DNA of 64,000 nt from Rhodamnia argentea (lineage: Eukaryota > Streptophyta > Magnoliopsida > Myrtales > Myrtaceae): assembly GCF_020921035.1 (NCBI RefSeq), contig NC_063151.1, positions 26,418,934 to 26,482,933 on the forward strand, written 5' to 3'. Below are positions 49,201 through 64,000 of this stretch, piece by piece. How positions within the stretch are numbered: position 1 is the first letter of the stretch; every line of letters starts with the position of its first letter. Position numbers and translations under genes: made by a program. The notes under the pieces were generated by a model. It was not told the origin of the DNA. It was given only the letters and a program-made list of their open reading frames with translations, and ran no database searches.

Positions 49201-52200
49201 TGATGATGCGACTGTTTACATCGGAGGACTTATTTTCGCTATGGTTATCAATATGTTCAATGGCAATGTTGAGCTATCTCTCACTCTTATGAGGCTTCCG
49301 GTGTTCTATAAGCAAAGGGATTTTCTATTTTATCCTGCCTGGGTGTTCACTGTCCCGAACTTCTTGCTCCGCGTGCCCATCTCAGTTTGGGAAGCCGTAG
49401 TCTGGACACTCATGACTTACTATCCCATTGGATATGCCCCAGGAGCTAGCAGGCACTTAACTATATCTCCTGTTATCCCCTCAATCTACTTTGTTCGCCA
49501 GGGAAGAATTTATGGTTCTTTCTTGTGTTTTCCCAGGTTTTTCAAGCACCTGCTCGTGGTATTTTTGATCCAACAAATGGCTGCCGGGTTGTTCCGGTTC
49601 TTGGCTGGTGCTTGCAGGACTATGATGATTGCCCAGACCGGCGGCTCTCTTGCTCTACTCCTTATTTTCCTGCTCGGAGGTTTCATTCTTCCGAAACGTA
49701 AGAGCTATTGTTCAAAAACCTTTTCATGACTGTTATAAAAGATTGTTTTCAACAGTGCAAGCAAGAAAGATTTAGAGAGTAACACAATTAGGCTTCGAAG
49801 TGCAGGCCAAATACCAGTATGGTGGTCTTGGGCTAACTGGGTCTCACCTCTATCGTATGCATTCAAAGCCTTGACCATCAACGAGATGCGTGCTCCGCGG
49901 TGGATGAACAAATCGGTAACACACCGAAACATGTGTCGGGTTAATGGACTGGTCAGACGCTGTCTGAGGTTATACTGATGCAAGTCACTATGAACTACTT
50001 GATACTGCTGCAGGGACCGGATAACAGTACAAAATTAGGTGTGGCAGCCTTGGAGGTATTCGATATCAACTACAAGAGCTACTGGTTTTGGATTGGAACT
50101 GGAGCACTTTTCGGATTCATTATCCTCTTCAATATCCTATTTACCGTCGTCCTTATGTATCTAAACCGTGAGTTCTCACAACTTCTGTGGTTAATCTGTG
50201 ATGATGCCTGGAATAATTGGATGCCAATATTGCAGCAGCAGTTCAATATATGCTGACTAAATGAGCTGAATGCACATATTGCAGCCTTTGGACAGCCACA
50301 AGCTGTTGTTTCCGATGAGGAGGAGCAATCAAACGGCAAAGTCTCCCGAGAAACAGAAAAAGGTAAAGCAAGAGGATTAGCGACGAGGAGGAGCATGGGT
50401 AAACATTTCCTTTTACTATTCGTGATTCCTAGTTAAACTCAAAGTATGAGCAGCACAAAACACATTACAATGTTATCGCAATTTTTTTAGCTTTTCACAT
50501 AATTTCGATACAGAAAAGATTTCTATCTGAATTATCAGGGGAAATGTCCGCTCGACAAAGTAGCAAGTCCGTTCTTCTTGGCGGACCTGCCGTTCCGGTG
50601 GCCGATGGCGCAGCCCCAAAGAGAGGAATGGTACTCCCATTTCAACCTCTATCAATGTCCTTCGACCGCGTCGATTACTACGTAGATATGCCCCCGGTAT
50701 TCTTTCTAATTCTCATGCTGTTCTAAGTCGACAAGCCGTTCTTTTTCCCCTGCATGGAGCTGAGCAGACATTCTGTATAAGGACAGGAAATAAGAAGTCA
50801 AGGAGTGACCGAGAACAAGCTCCAATTGCTCCGAGAAGTGGCGGGAACATTCAGGCCTGGTGTCCTAACTGCTCTGATGGGTGTTAGTGGTGCCGGAAAG
50901 ACGACACTGATGGACGTCCTTGCAGGGAGAACAACTGGGGGTTATACAGAAGGCGATATAAGAATATCCGGGTTCCCCAAGAAGCAAGAAACGTTTGCGA
51001 GAATTGCCGGCTATTGCGAGCAGACGGATGTTCACTCCCCTCAGATCACTATTAGAGAGTCCTTAATCTACTCGGCCTTCTTGAGACTCCCTAAAGAAGT
51101 AGACAATGAGGCAAAGATGGTAAGAAAACCTCGACTTGTTGCCGGGGCAATTGGCTTATCTGTCTTCTTCGAGCTTATTTTCATGTCAATTTACATTCTG
51201 CGTATGCTCCAGATTTTCGTGGACGAAGTGATGGAACTTGTCGAGCTCGGTAGTATCAAGAATGCTATAGTTGGGCTTCCAGGGGTATCTGGGTTGTCGA
51301 CAGAACAGAGGAAGAGGCTGACTATAGCAGTAGAACTCGTCGCCAACCCTTCGATCATTTTCATGGATGAGCCGACTTCGGGTCTTGATGCTAGGGCAGC
51401 AGCCATTGTCATGAGGACCGTGAGGAACACAGTGGACACGGGACGAACCGTTGTGTGCACAATTCATCAGCCAAGCATCGATATTTTCGAAGCATTTGAT
51501 GAGGTAGAAAGGTTAATAACCTTCCCATTTCTAGGGAACCTTCTGCTATTTCCAATTTAACGCTTGTGATGTCTTGCGACAGCTGCTGTTGATGAAAAGA
51601 GGAGGGCAAGTTATTTACTCCGGACCACTTGGCCCGCGTTCCTGCAAGCTTGTAGAGTATTTCGAGGTGGATCTCACCCTTCCCTGTCTCCACTTTCTAT
51701 TGTAGCGTCAATTGATAACCCGCACGCACGGTTCAAACTTTAGGAATATGTGGATGTCTGCAGGCAATCCCCGGAGTCCCTAAACTGGGAGAGGAGCAAA
51801 ATCCGGCGGGATGGATGCTGGACGTGAGCTCAGTTGGGAAAGAGGTCCAGCTCAAGATGGACTTCGCCGAATACTATAAATCATCAGCGTTGTATAAGTA
51901 AGTGCAAAAAATGAGGTTCGCGATTGGATAGACTCATAGGGGCTTCTATAGTTGCCCTCAGAATGCGTCGGTCCTTTAGCTGAATTGCATTTTGTGCATG
52001 TAAAGGCAAAACAAGGATCTCGTGGATGAGTTGCGAATGCCGCCAGCCGGTGCGAGCGACCTGTACTTCCCCAACCAGTACTCTCAGTCGACATGGGGGC
52101 AGTTCAAGTCCTGCTTGTGGAAGCAATGGTGGATCTACTGGAGGAGCCCCGACTACAATCTAGTTCGAATCCTCTTCACCTTGTTGGTCGCGCTCGTGCT

Positions 52201-53302
52201 CGGTTCGATTTTCTGGCGGATTGGCAAAACCAGGTGATAGTATTTTCCATCCCGAGATCCTCCATATCTTTTCCTGTTCCTTATCCAGCTGGCTCTGGAA
52301 GATTCCGAGAAAACCGAGAACCATATTCTTATTGAATCTCCTTGACTGAAACTCCTGTTGCTTATCAGATGATTATTCTAAAACATACATTCTTTCAACT
52401 AGGGATGAGGTTCATGATCTGACCACGGTGATCGGAGCCATGTACGTTTCCGTCTTATTCGTGGGGATTAACAATTGCTCGACTGTTCAACCGATAGTTT
52501 CCAGAGAGAGGTCTGTGTTCTACCGAGAAAGAGCCGCCGGCATGTATGCCGCTCTGCCATATGCAGTGGCCCAGGTAAAACTCTACTCTGTTAATGGTTC
52601 GTGCTCACGAAGGAATAGCCATCGATTAGTTGCTTCGGAATTCATTTTCTCTCCTCTTGCCGGTTCGAAACAGGTAATTGTGGAAATACCGTACGTGTTG
52701 GTCCAAACGGCATGTTACTCCGTGATCATATACGGCATGATGAGCTTCCAGTGGACTACGGCGAAGTTCTTCTGGTTCTTCTTCATCACCTTCATCTCCC
52801 TTCTCTACTTCACATACTATGGCATGATGACGGTGGCGCTCACCCCGAACCTCCAAGCGGCAGCTATCTTCGCGTCGGCTTTCTTCGGCTTCTTCACTCT
52901 ATTCTCGGGATTCTTCATACCTAAACCGGTAAGCCTCCAATTCCTATATCCAACCACTGACATAGTTCCTGAGCGGTACAAAAAAAAAAAAAAAATTCAG
53001 ACAAACCACTATTCGTTTCGTGATTGCAGAGAATACCCGGGTGGTGGAAGTGGTACTACTACATCTGTCCCTTGGCATGGACGGTGTACGCGCTGATCGT
53101 GACGCAATACGGCGACATGGACGAGCCGATCAACGTGCCTGGGATGTCTCCAGATCCGAGCATCAAATGGTACCTCGAGGACCACTTCGGCTACGACCTG
53201 GACTTCATGGGGCCAACTTCAGCAATTCTGGTCGCCTTCGCGGTGTTTTTCGCGCTCCTGTTCGCCTTCTGCATCGCCCGCCTGAACTTCCAAAGAAGGT
53301 AG
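46231..53302 (+). CDS. PDR-type ABCG transporter, copy 2 (22 exons), with apparent frameshift
   Basis: Exons: 46231-46550, 46654-46863, 47118-47202, 47409-47568, 47662-47738, 47838-47888, 48010-48100, 48400-48702, 48857-49452, 49537-49697, 49806-49915, 50014-50167, 50285-50398, 50539-50696, 50787-51119, 51213-51503, 51583-51666, 51764-51897, 52006-52233, 52403-52574, 52674-52928, 53030-53302. It is a tandem paralogue of copy 1: most exons have equal lengths and all phases agree. Walker A (GPPSSGKTT, 183-191), [14 protein letters not shown] and LSTEQ are all present. Exon 8 is 303 nt against 302 in copy 1; the extra base in 48678-48684 shifts frame before the ADFLQE segment. As read, translation stops at 48895-48897 after about 445 residues (NBD1 only). 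Intron 9 has a GC donor (AG|GCACTT) and is 84 nt without an in-frame stop. Exon 13 has an alternative donor at 50362. Either a recent loss-of-function allele or a sequencing error; otherwise the gene would encode ~1450 aa. Confidence 0.85.
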
Positions 53303-54510
53303 CGTGGGAAAATAGGAAGCATCCATCTCCTTCTGTTTGCCAATTGTGATCCACCACTGTTTGGCTGAACAACTCGAAATGTATGGATAACATTGCTTTT
53401 GCCTCAACGCCTAGCGAAAATAGTGTTACCAAGTCGTGTTTGGGACGGTATGGCGCTAACGCGAATGGCTTGCGCTGAATGAATCTGAGATCAAGCGCAT
53501 CCGAATCTTTTATCATCATCATCATTCGACCCGGTAAGATTCAAGCCGACTTAGTCTCGTGAAGAAATATTCGTTCTTGGGTAGTTGGAGCAAGCTCCAA
53601 CTACCAACTATGCCTTATCCTTATTCACTTGGAAAAAAAGAAGAGGGGACTAGCAACTATGCCTTTGCCAAATGAAACCTTCACCGGATGCAACCATGCT
53701 TCTTTCCCCAAAAAATAAAGAAAAAATCAAAACGGATTTAGCATGTAAAATTAATGAATCAAGGCCGATTTTTTCCCTTCACGATAAAACTCCGTTTGTT
53801 TCGCAAAAAAAAAAAAAAAAGAATAATCTGAAAAATATTTTTTCGAAAATAATCACTAATATCATTTACAAACATGAATGAAAGAAAATTCCATTTATCA
53901 ATACTTGGGAGGAAATTTTAAATGAGTTTTACTGCGTGTTCTTATTTTTTTTTATTTTGATTTGATATCGAGATATCATTGTTCCCGATAACAAAACTCT
54001 GTTCTTAGTTCTCGCTTCTTCGCTGATACATCTGTTTATGATAAATCCAACAAGCCGTGAAGCTCACTTAAAATTTCCTCTCGGGCATGAAAATCGTGGT
54101 GATTATCGGCATGAATAGGGCCAATCCAAATGATTTCCGTAATATAGGAAGATGGATGGGACAAAACGGACAATTTCTGACGTCAAGTTTAAGGTCCGCA
54201 ATCTCACGAGTTTTCCTTTTATTATAATCGCCAGTCCTTTGTTGTCTGTTTCGTTAGCGCGTGCATTACACGTGACCTTTAAAGGGTAAAAGCGTGTTTT
54301 TATCTATTTTTTTTAACTATAGGAAATCTCTCTTTTCATAAAAAAAAATATAAAAACCAAATTCGTACCTGAATCTCCGACTAGCTTCCGCAGACGGACG
54401 AGACTCTCTTTCTTCCTTTGTTCTTCTCTCTCCCTCTCCCACCGAAGGCATTGAATACTAGAGAGAGAGAGAGAGAGAGAGATTCATACTCCATTGCCAT
54501 TTCTCTCGCC
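53303..54510. other. Intergenic region between ABCG copy 2 and malic enzyme
   Basis: 3'UTR of ABCG copy 2, then AT-rich sequence and the promoter and leader of the malic enzyme gene. A GA run lies at 54460-54482, about 30 bp before the start codon. No further gene or clear transposon is visible. Confidence 0.6.
54460..54482. repeat. (GA)n tract in 5'UTR of NADP-malic enzyme
   Basis: About 11 GA units ending 28 bp before the ATG at 54511, so very probably transcribed leader. Confidence 0.85.
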
Positions 54511-60683
<6,173 letters not shown>

Positions 60684-61108
60684 AGATTATGAGGACATGT
60701 ACCTACATGCTGTCTCGCGTGGAGTTTTCTTCACCTGTGTTGTCGTTTGTTTCCTATGTTGGTGTCTTTTTTCTTCTTCTCCTCCTCGTTCTCGTCTGGG
60801 GAGATTCAGCTACAAGCTGGGTGAAGACAAACATTAAACAAAAGGGTGGCGAGGAGAAAAACTCATAAAAACAAAAGCATGTTGCCATTATGGGAATATC
60901 TGCATTTGATGTGCTCAATTAGATCGCAAGATTTCATTGCATCGCATTTGACTAGTCTACGCATTGGGTTGGTTTGATGGATCACTCGGTCCTTTTCTTG
61001 ACTTGTTTAGATGGACACGGGGCAAATTAAAAAAGAAAGAAAAAAGCAGAAGGACACCAAGATAGAAAACAAAGCACTCTCGGGCAGGAGTCTTATGTCA
61101 TCTTTTTA

Positions 61109-61358
61109 GGAAAAATTACCAAAAAAAATAGTAACTATATTATAATTGTATTAATTCAGTTTTATTTTATTTTTTTGTCAATTCAATACTAAATCTTTTG
61201 TAATTATCTTAATTCAGTCTATTTGACAAATTTTGGCAATTCGATGTAATTTTTTTTTTGAATTTTTTATTTTTTTGTTTAGAATTGAATTGAAAAAAAG
61301 TTTAGGATTGAATTGATATAATTACGAGAGGTTAAAGATTTTTTTAATGATTTTCTCC
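61109..61358. mobile_element. Short Mutator-like MITE
   Basis: It starts GGAAAAATTACC and ends in GATTTTCTCC. Left and right arms both contain, in opposite orientation, TAATTATA / AATTCAATCCTAAA-like phrases. Flanks are ATCTTTTTA (61100-61108) and ATGTTTTTT (61359-61367), a 9-bp duplication with two mismatches. About 250 bp, AT-rich, non-coding. Same family as the 1764 element by its ends and inner phrases. Confidence 0.55.
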
Positions 61359-62506
61359 ATGTTTTTTGAAACTTAAGGGATCACTGGAAACGAGTTTAAG
61401 ACCAAAAGCGAAGCTTTTGGGCCAAATGAAATAGCTGTCTTTTATTCTAAATGAGTTCTCCTCAAATCAAAGTGAGACTCTCCTCAGAACAAAGTAAGAC
61501 TCCGCGCCTAATTTTGTTGTTGCCTTCTTTCTCTAAAAAAAAAAGAGAGAGAGAGAGGAAGTGAATTAAAACTTCTTTCTACTTCTAGGCCATTCGTAGC
61601 AAGTAGCATTGACTTTAATCACCCGTCTAATCGGGATATCAAACCATAGGTTACTCAATTTTCACATGATGGAGTGTAGGCGAAAAGTAGTTATATGAAC
61701 ACAGTGCTTCGCTTCAGCAGGCTTTAAGGGAAGGTTAGCTTCGTTTATATATGGGTTGTGCTTTTACAATAAGTCCCCTCCGATAGTGTGCATAGTCCTT
61801 ATTGGATTTTGGCAATCCGAACTCTCTATCAAATTTGGGAATTTTTCCAATGATGATCGTCGATATAACTCAAATTCTTGTACGGTTGGAGATGCGAATT
61901 CCCATGAGCCCATCGACGGTCCAAAGTGGATAAACCCCAAATCCCAAATCCCACACGCAACGCAAGCAAACAGATAAAACCTCAATGAGACTCCGCCCCC
62001 TTCCACTCTAGGCCCAACCCCCCACCAAGACAAGTCCACGTTGACTTTGGACCGGCGACGAGGTACACAGCAAGTAAAAGACGAGCTGACAACGGATGTC
62101 GTCCAAGAGATTATTTCCACGTAAAAGGTTTTCGGATCGCATTGGACAATTTCTCTTCTCGCGTCAAAAACTCATTTTTTCAACGACGATTTGATGCATT
62201 TTGATTTCATAAATTATAAATTTTTTTTTTTTTTCGAAAGGGATGAGCACGGGTGAAATGCAATAAAGAATAATTTTATTTGTGCTGCTAATAAAGTAGA
62301 GGTAAAATTCGACCAAAAAACAAAGAAGAAAGAAAGTAGAGATAAAACAAAAGTTAAAAAAGCACAGCGGTCAAATTTCGTGGGGAAGAAGCAGAGGACG
62401 TGTTATCTGTTCTCTCCTTCGTCGAAGCTCTAACGAAACGACCACCCCGCGTTTCTCTGTAGCTCTCGGTTAATCCCCGATTTACCCCTCCTCTGCTCTG
62501 CGCGTG

Positions 62507-62515
62507 TATAAATAT
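62507..62515 (+). promoter_or_regulatory. Putative TATA box of the MYB gene
   Basis: TATAAATAT 92 bp upstream of the ATG, in a GC-richer context; implies a leader of about 60 nt. Confidence 0.6.
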
Positions 62516-62598
62516 CGTCTGGCAAAACCACACTGGAACTCGGCCAACGCCTACCGCACGACTCGGCCGAGTCAACACAGTCCCAGGTTCCTGGCGCC

Positions 62599-62992
62599 AT
62601 GACTCGGCGATGCTCCCACTGCTGCAACAAGGGCCACAACTCCAGGACTTGCCCCGTCCGTAGCGCCGGAGATGGCGGGGGCGCGGCGGCCAACACCTCC
62701 CCCTCCTCCTCCTCCTCTAGTACCGCCGCCGCCGCTGCCGCCGCAGCAGCAGCCTCGGCCTCCAGCAGCGGCGGCGGGGTGAAGCTGTTCGGGGTTAGGT
62801 TAACGGACGGCTCGATCATGAAGAAGAGCGCGAGCGTGGGGTGCTTGTCCGCCGCCCACTACCACTCCTCGTCCTCCGCCGCCGCCTCGCCGAATCCCGG
62901 CTCGTCCCCGATGGACGGGAGCGACGGCTACCTGTCGGACGATCCCGCGCACGGCTCCCGCTCGTCCAATAGGCGCGTGGAGAGGAAGAAAG
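62599..62992 (+). CDS. KUA1/MYBS3-like: KUA1/MYBS3-like one-repeat MYB factor, first exon only (gene runs off the window)
   Basis: The ORF starts with MTRRCSHCCNKGHNSRTC, a C-x2-C-x4-H-x4-C zinc knuckle (C5, C8, H13, C18) at the N-terminus that marks this SHAQKYF-MYB subgroup. A Ser run and a 10-Ala run (43-52) follow, then KLFGVRL (62-68), the R/KLFGV repression motif, and DGYLSDDP, RRVERKKG just before the exon boundary. The donor GTATCG follows AAA-G, leaving phase 1, exactly where relatives splice before the GVPWTEEEH MYB repeat. No such exon is present up to 64000, so the intron is over 1 kb and the DNA-binding repeat lies outside. Relatives are nuclear repressors acting in leaf growth, senescence and sugar-repressed amylase expression. 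Confidence 0.88.
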
Positions 62993-64000
62993 GTATCGAG
63001 GATTTCTTATTACTTGCAGCTCCTGATCCTGGGATATCGATTCTGCGTTTCTGATGGTTTGGATTTTGCTGTTTCTTTTCCTCCCTATGAGTTCAGATTG
63101 GGAGTCTGTGTGTGTTTGGTTGAAAAAGTTGGAGCTTCATACCTGTGATGAGTGGCTAGGATATATCAGAAATGGTCCCTGCTTTTGGATTTCCAGTTTA
63201 AATGTAAAGATCGTTCTTTTGCAGCTCTCAACAAATCAAAGCGATTGAGAGCAACTTCATGAAGAAAAATCACAGTTAGAATATCACGCGTCAGTTAATT
63301 CTGATCTCAAACGCAATTGTATCTATGTGGTACAATCATTGTAATGGATTGCTAATGAAAATAATATGACTCGAGTAGCAAAATGTCTTATATTTGGTAT
63401 CTGTTATTAGTTGACATTTCGGAAAGCTTAACCGTCTTTTGGAGATTAAGTCAAAGTTTAATGATGTTAGATAAGGCTCCTACATTAATTTGCTTGTTTG
63501 TTCTATTTCCTCGTTACCTTGTCTGAAATGAGATGTCGATGGATCTGGTATAAGAGGACATGCGTGAAGTTATCTTTTAAGTTCTGTGATTCTTTCTGTT
63601 TTGGTCGCTAAACGTGAGATTCGGTCATGTGTGACTCATAAGTTACCACACCTGTTCTGTAGAAATGATGAAACACGATAAATGAGCATCAAAACCTTAT
63701 AAAGTGATTAGGAATTCCCTGCTGAACAAATGAATGAGCTCCACTATTGTGAATTCTCCTTCCTAGCTCTGCAAGAATGGTGTTACTGCATGTCTTGTTA
63801 TTCAGAAGCGAGAAATTATATCAGCAGCCGGCATGGTTCCATCAAATTTTTCTCCTGCCAAATAGGAGTCGGCTTATCTCATCTCTGCATTTGTAGTTGA
63901 ATCATGTTAAGTTTCTTCTTTTGATATCATGTATATCATACCACGTCATTAGTGTTCCAACAGGAAAGCATCATTAGCAATAATGTGTTGCGCGGGATAG
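62993..64000 (+). other. First intron of the MYB gene (incomplete)
   Basis: AT-rich non-coding sequence following the exon 1 donor. I looked for the expected WTEEEHRLF and SHAQKYF coding words in all plus-strand frames and do not see them. No other feature is recognised. Confidence 0.7.

Larger units (their letters stand above)
60684..62598. other. Intergenic region between malic enzyme and MYB gene
   Basis: 3'UTR of the malic enzyme gene, a Mutator-like element (61109-61358), a short GA run near 61540, and the promoter and leader of the MYB gene with a TATA box near 62507. No additional gene is supported. Confidence 0.6.

Noticed and set aside
52428..53096. A separate 222-codon transporter fragment
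   Set aside because: These are exons 20-22 of ABCG copy 2 with introns translated in frame; the exon lengths match copy 1 once the introns are removed.

Overview
The window is nuclear DNA of a flowering plant, almost certainly a eudicot. Genes are split by many short GT-AG introns, the intergenic DNA is AT-rich, CT/GA microsatellites sit at several probable 5'UTRs, and short terminal-inverted-repeat transposons are frequent. The repeat style would fit a woody eudicot such as Myrtaceae, but that is only a guess. I rebuilt gene models by hand, joining exons by splice sites, reading phase and remembered family consensus.

Layout: (1) 1-5.8 kb, intergenic, with Mutator-like elements including one that carries a nested hAT-like insertion. 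(2) 6.28-13.5 kb (+), a 16-exon MUT9-like / casein-kinase-1-like protein kinase. (3) 14.6-19.6 kb (-), a 9-exon SAWADEE homeodomain gene (SHH1/DTF1-like), convergent with the kinase. (4) 19.8-21.0 kb, a composite inverted-repeat element with 30-bp subrepeats, a GC-rich hairpin and duplicated flanks. (5) 21.9-23.6 kb (-), a 3-exon 2-oxoglutarate/Fe(II) oxygenase-fold gene that has lost both iron-binding histidines and has a hydrophobic C-terminal tail. (6) 23.6-36.2 kb, gene-poor repeat-rich DNA. (7) 36.2-44.7 and 46.2-53.3 kb (+), two full-size PDR-type ABCG transporters in head-to-tail tandem, each with 22 exons of nearly identical lengths; the second has a 1-nt frameshift and a GC splice donor. 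(8) 54.5-60.7 kb (+), a 20-exon plastid-type NADP-malic enzyme. (9) 62.6 kb to the end (+), the first exon of a KUA1/MYBS3-like one-repeat MYB gene whose MYB exon lies beyond the window.

Functionally this is an ordinary gene neighbourhood, not a pathway. Two neighbours act on chromatin or signalling (kinase and SHH), the ABCG pair exports small molecules at the plasma membrane, and the malic enzyme makes pyruvate and NADPH in plastids. I see no operon-like system, CRISPR array or phage. The most noteworthy items are the pseudoenzyme-like oxygenase, the lesions in the second ABCG copy, an exon fragment duplicated inside an intron of the first copy, and the composite hairpin element. Exact starts, UTRs and some splice choices are inferred without transcripts.
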